Below, piece by piece: positions 18,273 through 26,254 of a stretch of DNA of 34,151 nt; positions within the stretch are counted from its first letter, which is position 1; the number at the start of each line of letters is the position of its first letter. The stretch covers positions 1-34,151 of IMG/VR virus record IMGVR_UViG_3300023112_000057. The stretch is one strand, 5' to 3'. The position numbers were made by a program, and so were the translations under genes. The DNA is from a virus. Below the pieces are notes generated by a model. The model was given only the letters and a program-made list of their open reading frames with translations, made no database searches and was not told the origin of the DNA.

Positions 18273-19427
18273 TTAAAATCTTTTTGTTTTAATTTTCAGT
18301 TTTGTAGAATCAGCACCTGAGATAGCTTTAACCTTAAATCCATTCAAGAACACGTCACCTTGTGATGACCTAGCTTTGGTATCACTTAAGTTTTTAGACT
18401 TGTTCATAACGTCTTTAACGGCGTCTGCTTTTCCTTGCTCGTAAAAGTGAGAGGCGATTTTATCTACGTTGTCAGCAGCGTACATAGCTTTGTGATAACC
18501 TATCGTGTCACTAACATTACCATCAGAGTCTAGGAACTTCCCGACAAGGTTATTAATGTTTGATTGGTTTTCTGCAACTTTATCACGGTTTTGAATATTG
18601 TACTTATAACTTTTATCACCGACTTTAATATCGAAACCTTCGAAATTATCGTTAAAAAGCTGTTTAGTACTTTCTTGGAACCGCTTATGTTGTTGCTCAG
18701 CTACTTCCTGTTGCTTGTTATATCGGTTGAAAAAGTCTGTAGCTTTCTGAGTATCAGGGTTTACGTTTGATCTCAACTTGATTTCATCGTAATACTTAAC
18801 CTTTGTTTCCTCTAAAAAGCCTTTAGCTTTTGCAACTTCTTCTTTGAACGCAAGTTTCTTTTTGCGTATATCTCTATCCTCATCCAAATCTTCATCATAG
18901 TCAAAATCTTCCAAAAGAAGTTCAACATCTGAATTATCTAGATAAGGTTTGTTTTTCTTATAATACTCTTTCAATAACGTTTTATCATCAACGCTAGAGT
19001 AATCAGCGTTAAGTCTAGTATAATCTTCAATTGTTCCGCCAGTGTCCTCCATGAAGCTAACGAGCTTTTCAATGTTCTCAGGTAATTGCTTACCTAAAAC
19101 TTTTTCATCTCTTAATGCTTCTTTAACTTCAGCTTCTACTTTGGCTACTTCAACTTCTTTAATCGGCGTAAACTCTTCAACGTCTTCAACTACTTCTATG
19201 ATTGGTTTTTCCACAGGAGAATCTTTTATTTCTCCGATCTGTATAACCTCTTCTTGCTCTTTAGGTATTACTACCTTTTTAACCTCTGGTTCTAGTTCTA
19301 CTAAAGGTTCTTTAATGTTAACTCTAACAGGTTCGTCACTTGTTTTAGTTAATTTTTTTGGAGTTTTCTTTTTAAGTTTAAACTCACCCTCCTGCTTAAC
19401 AGGTTCTTCTTGTTTTACTTCTGACAT
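18273..19427 (-). CDS. Probable scaffolding protein
   Basis: The product has 384 residues, mostly Lys, Glu, Asp and Val. The first 110 residues are low-complexity and alternately basic and acidic (KLKKKTPKKL, then VEDVEEF). An acidic patch DFDYDEDLDEDRD lies at about 175. The second half is helical, with coiled-coil stretches (QQEVAEQQHKRFQESTKQLF), and the tail is basic (KLKIKTKRF). High charge, helical prediction and position between portal and capsid genes are typical for scaffolds that guide procapsid assembly. I see no prohead protease beside it, so how the scaffold is removed is not clear from this window. Confidence 0.72.
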   Translation of the reverse strand: MSEVKQEEPVKQEGEFKLKKKTPKKLTKTSDEPVRVNIKEPLVELEPEVKKVVIPKEQEEVIQIGEIKDSPVEKPIIEVVEDVEEFTPIKEVEVAKVEAEVKEALRDEKVLGKQLPENIEKLVSFMEDTGGTIEDYTRLNADYSSVDDKTLLKEYYKKNKPYLDNSDVELLLEDFDYDEDLDEDRDIRKKKLAFKEEVAKAKGFLEETKVKYYDEIKLRSNVNPDTQKATDFFNRYNKQQEVAEQQHKRFQESTKQLFNDNFEGFDIKVGDKSYKYNIQNRDKVAENQSNINNLVGKFLDSDGNVSDTIGYHKAMYAADNVDKIASHFYEQGKADAVKDVMNKSKNLSDTKARSSQGDVFLNGFKVKAISGADSTKLKIKTKRF

Positions 19428-19446
19428 AATATAATATAATTAAATA
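19425..19446 (-). repeat. Repeated AT leader, copy 2 (scaffold gene)
   Basis: This is identical over 22 bases, including the start codon, to 16699-16720. The match ends exactly one base beyond TATTTA on the upstream side. It lies in the 31-base gap between portal and scaffold genes. Confidence 0.7.
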
Positions 19447-19458
19447 ATTGTTTACTTT

Positions 19459-21846
19459 CTACATGAAAGCTTGCATACCCATATCGGGTTCGTTTTCAAA
19501 GTCTTTAGGTAAGCTATCATTTTGACGCTGGCTTATCATTTCACTTTGTTGTGTAGCTTCCATTTTGCTACGTTTATCTTTTCTATCTTCTATAGCCGCT
19601 TCTTTTTGCTGCATCGCTTGAACCTCTAGTTGCTTTAATTGCATATCGTATTCAAACTTTTGCTGCATTTTTATTTTTTCTAAATCAGCTGCTATTTGCA
19701 TTTTGTTTATTTCCATTTGAGCTTTAGCTTGTTCGTATTGAACTTTAGAACCTGATATAGCTTCTTGCTTTTGAACTTCAGCCATAGCTGTTTTTTCTGC
19801 AGTTTCTGCTTGAGCAGCAGCTTGAGCTTGTATGTTAGCCTGTTGATTAGCTTGGTCTTGAATAGCTTTTTGCTTGCGTTTTACCTTAAGCATTTGATTA
19901 GCTAGCTTAAGATTTTTAATTTGTCTTAAGTCAATAGCGTCTTCTAAGTCAATACCACCTCCACCTAACGCGACTTGAATGTTTTCTTCTAATTTAGCTT
20001 GCTCTTCGTCATCTGGCTCTAGTTCTAAAAATACACCAAAATCATATAAGTTTAAATCAATAACCTGCTGAAGCGTTTCAACGTTATAAGTTGATATAGA
20101 GTTTTTAAGTGATTCAGCTGTTAATGGAAAATACAAAGCATCCGCTATTTTAAGAGATACGTTCTCTGCTAGCTTTAACGTAAGGTATAAACTAGCTTGT
20201 TTGATATGTCTGGTTGCTACATTGGACGCGTTAGCCGCCATCTTTTGAAGACCTACTAATGAGTTCTTATCTTGCGTGCTTCCATCTCTGGCTTCGTTTA
20301 ATCCCGTTACATCGCGTATCATTTGTAAGTAATACTGATATGTTTGTATTAGCGCCTGTATTTTACCAAGTCCGCTAGAGCTATTAAGTTCTTGAATAGG
20401 CACTTTACCAGGATTCATATCGCCGTCTTGCGTCATTGATCTACCTACTATAGAACCAGTTTGGAAATACATGTTTAAAGCCTCTGCAGGATTATAATTA
20501 GTTCCATTACCAAGATCAACCTCAGCTAATCCGTCCATGTCTAAATAAACACCGTCTGGAACCATCCTAGACATTACCTGTTGCAGTTTAAGATGCGTTA
20601 GTTGAATCATGTCTGCAAATCCAATACATTTACTTACAACAGACTCTATGCGTCCCTTATACATTCTAGGAGCACATATCGTGTAATTCATTTTAACCTT
20701 AGTTGTGTCTGCCATTGGCCTAGACATGTTCTCTGCTAAGCCCCAATCTAGTATAGTGTTAGTTCCTAAAACTTTTGCGCCAGTGTATAAAACCTCTATA
20801 GACCTAGATACTCTTTCAAAGTTATCATTTTCAGGCGGATCAAACGTATCTGGTTTTTCCAAAGCTTTTAATAATCCTGAATCTGTTTGCTTTATTTTAA
20901 AAACTTGATTGTGGTAAGTCTTATATTCAAAGTACATAACCTGCACAGTGTTTTCGTCGTAATTACCCCAACCAGTTATATACTGTCTGTTTCCAGGTGT
21001 TTTTTGTATTCTTTCTAACTCCTCTTGTGATATACCAGGAAACTCTTTTTTAAGCTCTGGTATTGTTATAGACTTTACTTCACCCACATAATATATATCT
21101 TCAAAGTTTGGATCTTCTGTGTATGAGTAAACCATATAAGCTGGATCTACGTAGTCAACAGTAATTCCTTCAGCTGTATTAAAGTTGGTTTTACCAGCCG
21201 CAATACCAATAGTTGTAAGATCCATGTTTAATCTACGTCTTACAAGATCATATTTATTTTGAGCAAATACAGTTGATATAGCTTCTTCTTCTGCTATTTC
21301 AATTGACTGCTTGTAACTAAGCTGCATGTGTAGCTCTAACTCTTCTTTAGATTCTGGAACCACAACACTGCTCGGTGACTGATATAAGTCGATACCTAAC
21401 GTTTGTTTTAAGCCGTCTAAATACTCTTTAGCAACCATATCTTCTTGAAGCTTGCTAGCGTATTCAGTTCTTTTCTTTACTGAGCTAGGATCTTGAGAGT
21501 AGGCTTTTATATCATAAGACTTTTGCGATATACCGTTAACTACGATGTCTACAAACTTAGATAAAATAGGTACTGGCTTCCAGTCTAAATTAAGATAAGA
21601 CAAATCACCATTAATGGATAATTCATCTTTATATTTCTGCACAGGCTGTTCACCTCTAGCGTACAATCTTAACGAATGAAAATTATTCCAATTAGTTAGA
21701 TATCTATTACCTCCAGTTCGCCCTTGGTCAAACCACTCATACTCTATTGCTTGAGCAACTTGAGTTCCGTATTCCCAGCTAGCTTTTTCAGCGTCGCTTA
21801 CTACTTGGCTTGGAAAAGCGCTATTGGTGTTAGTGTATATACCCAT
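19459..21846 (-). CDS. Portal protein (crAss-like)
   Basis: The product has 795 residues. The order terminase-portal-scaffold-capsid and several motifs identify it: DYVDPAYMVYSYTEDPNFED with YYVGEV in the wing region (about 230-255), and the stem helix region IRDVTGLNEARDGS, which I recognise from crAss-like portals. The portal forms the dodecameric ring at one capsid vertex and the docking site for TerL. The last ~150 residues (from about 640) form a long Gln/Ala/Lys/Glu coiled coil, longer than in most portals, which may line the barrel inside the head. The ATG follows the TerL stop directly (TAAATG). Confidence 0.88.
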   Translation of the reverse strand: MGIYTNTNSAFPSQVVSDAEKASWEYGTQVAQAIEYEWFDQGRTGGNRYLTNWNNFHSLRLYARGEQPVQKYKDELSINGDLSYLNLDWKPVPILSKFVDIVVNGISQKSYDIKAYSQDPSSVKKRTEYASKLQEDMVAKEYLDGLKQTLGIDLYQSPSSVVVPESKEELELHMQLSYKQSIEIAEEEAISTVFAQNKYDLVRRRLNMDLTTIGIAAGKTNFNTAEGITVDYVDPAYMVYSYTEDPNFEDIYYVGEVKSITIPELKKEFPGISQEELERIQKTPGNRQYITGWGNYDENTVQVMYFEYKTYHNQVFKIKQTDSGLLKALEKPDTFDPPENDNFERVSRSIEVLYTGAKVLGTNTILDWGLAENMSRPMADTTKVKMNYTICAPRMYKGRIESVVSKCIGFADMIQLTHLKLQQVMSRMVPDGVYLDMDGLAEVDLGNGTNYNPAEALNMYFQTGSIVGRSMTQDGDMNPGKVPIQELNSSSGLGKIQALIQTYQYYLQMIRDVTGLNEARDGSTQDKNSLVGLQKMAANASNVATRHIKQASLYLTLKLAENVSLKIADALYFPLTAESLKNSISTYNVETLQQVIDLNLYDFGVFLELEPDDEEQAKLEENIQVALGGGGIDLEDAIDLRQIKNLKLANQMLKVKRKQKAIQDQANQQANIQAQAAAQAETAEKTAMAEVQKQEAISGSKVQYEQAKAQMEINKMQIAADLEKIKMQQKFEYDMQLKQLEVQAMQQKEAAIEDRKDKRSKMEATQQSEMISQRQNDSLPKDFENEPDMGMQAFM

Positions 21847-24057
21847 TTAACTTATTATTTTTGATGTGACACCTTTGTTGTCATATTTTTTAATTCCTAA
21901 ATTTACAGCTTCTCTTTTAACTGGAGCTGATGGAGCGTATCTATGTTTATTACAAGCCATCAAGGCTAGTCCAGAACTAATAGAAGCATCGTGCTTTGTC
22001 CTGTTGTTTATATTAAATTTAGCCCAGTCTTCCAGTGTTCTTTGAAAGTACATATCTCCATAGCCAGTTTCTTTTAATCCTACAAAATCTTCTATATAAG
22101 ACTCTATAGCAGCAGCGTGAGCTTGCTTGATATCTTCACTTGAATTTGGTATTCCACCAAGCTCTCTTTCAGTTATCGATAATTTATTGTACTTCCTGTC
22201 TGGTCTATTTATAGAGAAATTTCTATAACCTCTTCTTTTTAAATGATACAACAATCTAGGCTTGTTATTTTCCGCTAATATTGGCATACTGTAAAAAACT
22301 AATGCCATTAACACATCTTCAAAAAATATCTCAGCAGTTTGTGGTCTAGCTATATATTCTAAAAAGAAATGGTTTGGAGGTACGTCCTCCATACTAAATT
22401 TAGTTAAGCCATGTAAAGATCCATTTGATCCTCTTTTATCAACCGTACCTGATATATCATAACTATCACAACCAAAAGCTCCACAGTGTTCATTACCTGG
22501 ATATTTCAGTCCACCCTTTATTATCACACGATTTTGGAGATTTAAAGGTGGAACCCAGGAAACTCTAAATCTACCGCTTTTGTTTGGTACAAATATAACT
22601 TTTGTATCTTTAACTCCGTTTTCCCACTGAAAACTTCCTTGAGTAACATTTATTGAGTTTTTAAGATCTTCATTAAAATCTATCTGCTCATATATCTTTG
22701 AAAGGTTAAATAGAGATTCTTTAGACTCATCTCTAAACGCGTGTTTAGTTGTGCGTGGAAACTGTCTGTAGAATTCATTTAAACCATCTTGATCATTTTT
22801 AAGACCTTCAACTTCATTGTCCCAATACTCTATAACACCTTGAGTAATTGGATCTCCAAAAGGACCTACTACTTCTTTTTCTGGTGTGTTGAATACAGGA
22901 AAGCCATAAGAATCAATGTAGCCTTCGTAGTTCCATTCCATAGGTATGAACAAAGAATAGAGTCCTGAGCGAGTCTGTCCATTGGCGTTTCTTTGTGTAA
23001 CGTCTGAATCATTGTAAAGTTTTTTAAAGTTATCTCCTCCTTTATCTAAAGCGTTTGACGTTGATCCCATCATACACTTGCCTATAATTCTTGAACCTAG
23101 TCTTAAACAAGTTCTTGTAACCCTCCAGTTATTTAATATATTAGTTGGTCTCTCCCACTTTCCACTTTCATCGTGTACTAGTAGTTTTAATTTCTCACCG
23201 TCATACGAGTTGTCCCCCGTGTTTTTCCAGTCGATCGTCGTGTCGAGCCCTGTGATCTCTTGTAGCTTCTCGTTTGAATCGAGCTTGCGTCTCGTAAACT
23301 TTGACGCGGGAACTCTATAAGCGAGCTCTGTCTTCGGTCGATCCATTCCGTCCTGTATTGGCTTGAAAAAGAAGGGGTAATTGACTGATATTGGTACAAC
23401 TTTGTCTGTAAACATCTTCTTTGCATCTGGTCCAGATTTGGACAATATACCAAATCTAGCATCTGAAGATATCGTTGCTTGGTTAACGGTTTCTCCTGAA
23501 GCCATAAACGAAAAACCCGATCGTCTGTTTTTAAGGTAGCACATTCCGTAGCTACGTTTATCTGCTTTACAAGCTTCCCAGAATATGTAGAATAATCTGT
23601 TTGATTCCCTAAAGTCCGGCTGCCCAACGTCAATCTTGCTCCACTGCAAGTACATATAGTTAGTGCCAGTAATGTAAGTAGCCAACCCTTTATTATAAAA
23701 CCAAAAACCCTGTCCTCTTCTATTAAATTCTTCATCAATGTAATCATACCATTTTTCTTTAAATTCCAAAGGATATTCTTCCCAGTCAAATACTGATTTT
23801 ATTTTACTAAGCTCCTTTGGGTACTCAGTGTAACTCCATCTGTCGTCTTCAAATGTGTGTATATTTTCAGCTTTTGGTAAAGCTATTTTTAAATCCTGTA
23901 TTTCATAAATTTCACCTATTTCACCGGTTTTACTTATAACCACCAAATCGTGTTCTTCGTTATAACCGTACTCCCACTTCTTATACCTATTCATTCTTTT
24001 AAGAACTTTAGGCTTTATGTAGTCTTCTAATACTTTGTATAAAGTTTGCTCGTACAT
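21847..24057 (-). CDS. terL: Terminase large subunit
   Basis: The product has 736 residues. The packaging ATPase and nuclease motifs are visible in order: an adenine-binding/Walker A-like region YLKNRRSGFS (residues 174-183), Walker B LKLLVHDE (290-297), and coupling motif GSTSN (331-335). The nuclease domain follows, with the first acidic pair in GCDSYD (529-534) and a late KHDASISSGLAL (688-698) carrying the final Asp. TerL cuts concatemeric DNA and pumps it through the portal. Codons for residues about 235-288 are unusually G/C-ending, unlike the rest of the gene (see findings). The start overlaps the stop of the TerS-position gene (TAATG). Confidence 0.92.
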   Translation of the reverse strand: MYEQTLYKVLEDYIKPKVLKRMNRYKKWEYGYNEEHDLVVISKTGEIGEIYEIQDLKIALPKAENIHTFEDDRWSYTEYPKELSKIKSVFDWEEYPLEFKEKWYDYIDEEFNRRGQGFWFYNKGLATYITGTNYMYLQWSKIDVGQPDFRESNRLFYIFWEACKADKRSYGMCYLKNRRSGFSFMASGETVNQATISSDARFGILSKSGPDAKKMFTDKVVPISVNYPFFFKPIQDGMDRPKTELAYRVPASKFTRRKLDSNEKLQEITGLDTTIDWKNTGDNSYDGEKLKLLVHDESGKWERPTNILNNWRVTRTCLRLGSRIIGKCMMGSTSNALDKGGDNFKKLYNDSDVTQRNANGQTRSGLYSLFIPMEWNYEGYIDSYGFPVFNTPEKEVVGPFGDPITQGVIEYWDNEVEGLKNDQDGLNEFYRQFPRTTKHAFRDESKESLFNLSKIYEQIDFNEDLKNSINVTQGSFQWENGVKDTKVIFVPNKSGRFRVSWVPPLNLQNRVIIKGGLKYPGNEHCGAFGCDSYDISGTVDKRGSNGSLHGLTKFSMEDVPPNHFFLEYIARPQTAEIFFEDVLMALVFYSMPILAENNKPRLLYHLKRRGYRNFSINRPDRKYNKLSITERELGGIPNSSEDIKQAHAAAIESYIEDFVGLKETGYGDMYFQRTLEDWAKFNINNRTKHDASISSGLALMACNKHRYAPSAPVKREAVNLGIKKYDNKGVTSKIIS

Positions 24058-24332
24058 TACTTAGATCTCCCTTCTGCAAAGCCTTTAAAAGATTTTTCTT
24101 CTTTAACTTCCACTGGTTTTTCGTTTAACATATTTTCTTCAGCTTCTATTCTATTTAGTATTTCAAAAGCATCAAATATAGCTAACTTTTTTGTAGCTGC
24201 AGCGTTTTTTAATCTGTCAGCCGATATATCGTCATCCGAATCAACAATAGCTTCTTTAGCTACTTTGATCAACTCCTCTACTGCTTTTTGCCCAGCTTGG
24301 ATTATGTTCAACTTCGTTTCCTTGGTATTCAT
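24057..24332 (-). CDS. Terminase-linked small protein, TerS candidate
   Basis: The product has 91 residues and is fully helical in appearance: NIIQAGQKAVEELIKVAKE, then an acidic DSDDD linker, ADRLKNAAATKKLAIFDAFEILNRI, and a basic tail GFAEGRSK. I recall very similar proteins directly upstream of terL in many marine phages. Position and helical make-up suggest the small terminase or a terminase regulator, but I see no clear helix-turn-helix. It overlaps the end of the 208-aa gene by 77 bases in another frame. Its stop shares bases with the terL start. Confidence 0.6.
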   Translation of the reverse strand: MNTKETKLNIIQAGQKAVEELIKVAKEAIVDSDDDISADRLKNAAATKKLAIFDAFEILNRIEAEENMLNEKPVEVKEEKSFKGFAEGRSK

Positions 24333-24882
24333 ATTTAATTACGATATCATTAGATTTCATACAGTATAATCTTTTTCCGTCAATCAAAAACTCCCATTCT
24401 CCGTTAGGCGTATAGCCAACTAAGTCTCCTGAGTTAATTCCTAGCGCATTTAAAGAGCTATTGTCATATTTTAATATACCAACAAGGCTTCTTTCTTTAT
24501 CTAGCGTTAAAGACTCTGTATTTTTTATAGGTGAAACAAAACATCTGTCTCCGAAAGACCTCCATTTGTCACCTTTATTATATAAGTAAATTTGATCTAT
24601 AGCGCAAAAATGCCACTCATCTTTAAACCAAGATCTACTTTTCTTTTTTCTCCCCTTCATGTCATAGAATACTCTAAACACGTTTTGGTGTATAACAATT
24701 ATATCACCAACTTCAATATCAGTATTAAAAGCCTGAGGTGTTTCTACTACTTTAGCTAGTCTATTGACAAATTTAAAATCTTCAATTTTTGTATTTACAA
24801 CTAACTCCTTACCTGCTATTGTTATTTTATTACTGTATTTTTCGCCTAACGGCTCTACTATAAAGTCATATAAAGCTTTCAA
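24256..24882 (-). CDS. Tandem GroES-like protein
   Basis: The product has 208 residues. The first half aligns by eye with co-chaperonin 10: DFIVEPLGEK, GKELVVNT, NRLAKVVETP, IEVGDIIVIHQNVFR (57-71), then CAIDQIYLY (93-101). The second half repeats the plan: DRCFVSPIK (112-120), LVGILKYD, INSGDLVGYTP (149-159), FLIDGKRLYCMKSNDIVIKY (165-184). Both VGD/SGD turns and the closing xDI/DQI strand are at GroES-like places. It may act as a co-chaperonin variant or simply use the fold in the virion or in packaging. The only in-frame start is TTG at 24882, inside a TTGA overlap with the previous stop. The fold call is inference; the length (208) is about twice GroES. Confidence 0.55.
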   Translation of the reverse strand: MKALYDFIVEPLGEKYSNKITIAGKELVVNTKIEDFKFVNRLAKVVETPQAFNTDIEVGDIIVIHQNVFRVFYDMKGRKKKSRSWFKDEWHFCAIDQIYLYNKGDKWRSFGDRCFVSPIKNTESLTLDKERSLVGILKYDNSSLNALGINSGDLVGYTPNGEWEFLIDGKRLYCMKSNDIVIKYEYQGNEVEHNPSWAKSSRGVDQSS

Positions 24883-25106
24883 TATTCTAAGTCATATTCA
24901 ACGGATATTGCCATGTGAGAATTAAACTTCTTCCATGGCATTACCTCGTTGTTTTTCTTAATGTGAATATTGTAAGAGTTATCAGACTCGTCAAAAAGTA
25001 TATGTGAAATCTCGTGACCTCCATAAACTTGTTGACCTACAGAATAATGCATAGCATCGTTTTTGTAGTCAGAGCCAATACTTATTTTTCTTACAATTGA
25101 AGACAT
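24879..25106 (-). CDS. Small conserved phage protein
   Basis: The product has 75 residues, beta-rich, with no membrane segment. Visible blocks are MSSIVRKISIGSDYK, AMHYSVGQQVYGG and FNSHMAISVEYDLEY. I recall similar small proteins near terminase genes of marine phages, but no function. It is packed between the coiled-coil gene (1 base upstream) and the tandem GroES-like gene (TTGA overlap). Confidence 0.55.
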   Translation of the reverse strand: MSSIVRKISIGSDYKNDAMHYSVGQQVYGGHEISHILFDESDNSYNIHIKKNNEVMPWKKFNSHMAISVEYDLEY

Positions 25107-25107
25107 A

Positions 25108-25359
25108 TTACGCTTTTTCTAGTTTAGCGTCTTCTTCAATAATTTCATATTCACCTGTTTTTAGGTTTATATTAACTGGACCGTACTCTTTTTCTAACTC
25201 AAGCTTGTAGTCTTCTAGCTCTTTGTTAGCATCTGCCACTTGATGTAAAAGTCCATGCTTTTGTGATTCTAAAATACCAATTTGATTAACTAAACCCATT
25301 AGTTTATCTTGGCTTTCGTTGATTTGTTTTAATTGCTCTTCTGTGATTTTTTTACTCAT
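25108..25359 (-). CDS. Small coiled-coil protein
   Basis: The product has 83 residues. Residues 5-58 form one long heptad-like helix (EEQLKQINESQDKLMGLVNQ, then LESQKHGLLHQVADANKELE). A short strand region follows, YGPVNINLKTGEYEIIEE. It is likely an oligomeric helical bundle, and a packaging or virion accessory role is possible from its position. The leader at 25360-25378 resembles that of groEL. The function is unknown. Confidence 0.6.
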   Translation of the reverse strand: MSKKITEEQLKQINESQDKLMGLVNQIGILESQKHGLLHQVADANKELEDYKLELEKEYGPVNINLKTGEYEIIEEDAKLEKA

Positions 25360-25378
25360 TTGATTTAATTTAATTGTT
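25360..25378 (-). promoter_or_regulatory. AATTAAATTAAATCAA leader, copy 1
   Basis: On the minus strand AATTAAATTAAATCAA runs into the ATG at 25359. The same element, with one more AAATT unit and two spacer bases, precedes groEL at 30606. It is A-rich and lacks a Shine-Dalgarno sequence, like Bacteroidetes leaders. Confidence 0.5.
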
Positions 25379-25402
25379 TATAATTTATTATTACTTGTTT
25401 TT

Positions 25403-25798
25403 CTATTTATTACTTATTGACTTTGCTTTTTCCCAAGTTCTACCTACAAAATAAGCTCCGTAAACGGTTACTAACAATGTTTGAAATATTGGTATATATT
25501 CTTTAGCTAGCCCAAACTCACCTATGTTACCATCAAAGAAAGCTAAAGACGTAAAGATTACAGTTAGATATATTAATATCATTGGTCTAATGTTTTTACT
25601 TAAAAAACTATCAGACTTCATATCTGCTTCCCAACGCTTGCTAACTTCTAATTGAGCTTTAGTATCTGCGTCTTCTAATATCTGCTGTATTTGTTTCTTT
25701 ACTTCTAACCTTTCTTCCTCGGTTGTAGTAAGCTTGTCGATGACGTTACCAATCTCTTTGATAACGCCACCTGATAGCCATTGAATTATTTTTTTCAC
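25403..25798 (-). CDS. Holin, GTA-holin (3TM) type
   Basis: The product has 131 residues. An amphipathic N-terminal helix (1-20) and a charged coiled coil (24-55) lead to the family signature RWEADMKSDSFLSKNIRP (55-72). Two membrane helices follow, about 72-89 and 102-119, with the closing motif GRTWEK (119-124). This is the pattern of the GTA holin family, which opens the inner membrane for lysis or release. No endolysin is recognised beside it. The start is GTG at 25798, within a TAGTG overlap with the upstream stop; low-strength initiation would suit a timed lysis protein. Confidence 0.78.
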   Translation of the reverse strand: MKKIIQWLSGGVIKEIGNVIDKLTTTEEERLEVKKQIQQILEDADTKAQLEVSKRWEADMKSDSFLSKNIRPMILIYLTVIFTSLAFFDGNIGEFGLAKEYIPIFQTLLVTVYGAYFVGRTWEKAKSISNK

Positions 25799-26040
25799 TA
25801 TCTTTTATCCGCTTTTTTTTGAGCCTCTGTTCTAGGGTGAAATTTACCACTAGCATCTCTGCCTCCACCAAGTACAATTTCATTAGTAGCTCTTTCTCTA
25901 ACAATACTACCGTCATATACTAGCCTTGAAGTTGGATTTTTATCTACTACGCCTCTATTAGGTTGAACACTCTTTTTTTTATCTCCTACGTGTAGTGGTG
26001 ATCCTGCTGCGATAGAGTGTTTGTTTGTAAATGGTTTCAT
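25798..26040 (-). CDS. Small basic protein with N-terminal GSPL motif
   Basis: The product has 80 residues and is basic, without a membrane segment. The N-terminus reads KPFTNKHSIAAGSPLHVGDK; the middle has LVYDGSIVRERATNEIVLGG and the tail KADKR. The GSPL near the start resembles motifs in several neighbouring small genes. It is probably a virion cargo or assembly factor, but that is inferred only from the shared motif. It ends in TAG overlapping the holin GTG start. Confidence 0.55.
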   Translation of the reverse strand: MKPFTNKHSIAAGSPLHVGDKKKSVQPNRGVVDKNPTSRLVYDGSIVRERATNEIVLGGGRDASGKFHPRTEAQKKADKR

Positions 26041-26044
26041 TTTT

Positions 26045-26254
26045 TTATTTTTTAATTGGTGTTTCTGTTACGTATTTCGCGCCAGGAAATTTATAGTCAT
26101 ATCCTGGGTACATTATTTTTGTATATCCTCGGTCATCAGTACCTAGTACTTTAAAATCGACTCCTTTCATTGTTATATCGCCTCCTAATATAGTATTTTG
26201 AGGCTCGTTAACATCAGGGCTGTTTTTTAAATAACCTGTCTTAGATGTCTTCAT
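26045..26254 (-). CDS. Small conserved phage protein
   Basis: The product has 69 residues. It reads KTGYLKNSPDVNEPQNTI, then DITMKGVDFKVLGTDDRGYT and YPGYDYKFPGAKYVTE. I recall close relatives in marine and gut Bacteroidetes phages, always small and of unknown function. It looks like a compact beta protein. The start shares bases with the stop of the HExxH gene upstream (TAATG). Confidence 0.55.
   Translation of the reverse strand: MKTSKTGYLKNSPDVNEPQNTILGGDITMKGVDFKVLGTDDRGYTKIMYPGYDYKFPGAKYVTETPIKK

Noticed and set aside
19042-19434. A 130-codon plus-strand frame opposite the scaffold gene.
   Set aside because: It is a Ser/Thr-rich mirror of Lys/Glu-rich coding, with no leader and no plus-strand neighbours.
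23187-23789. A 200-codon open frame on the minus strand in another frame of terL.
   Set aside because: It lies inside a terL frame with intact motifs, its product is low-complexity and Arg/Ser-rich, and it arises partly from the GC-rich island.
24990-25020. HEISH in the 75-aa protein looks like a zinc-protease motif.
   Set aside because: It follows a GG turn and lies in strand-like sequence, not a helix, and I see no third ligand; as I remember the family, relatives do not keep HExxH.
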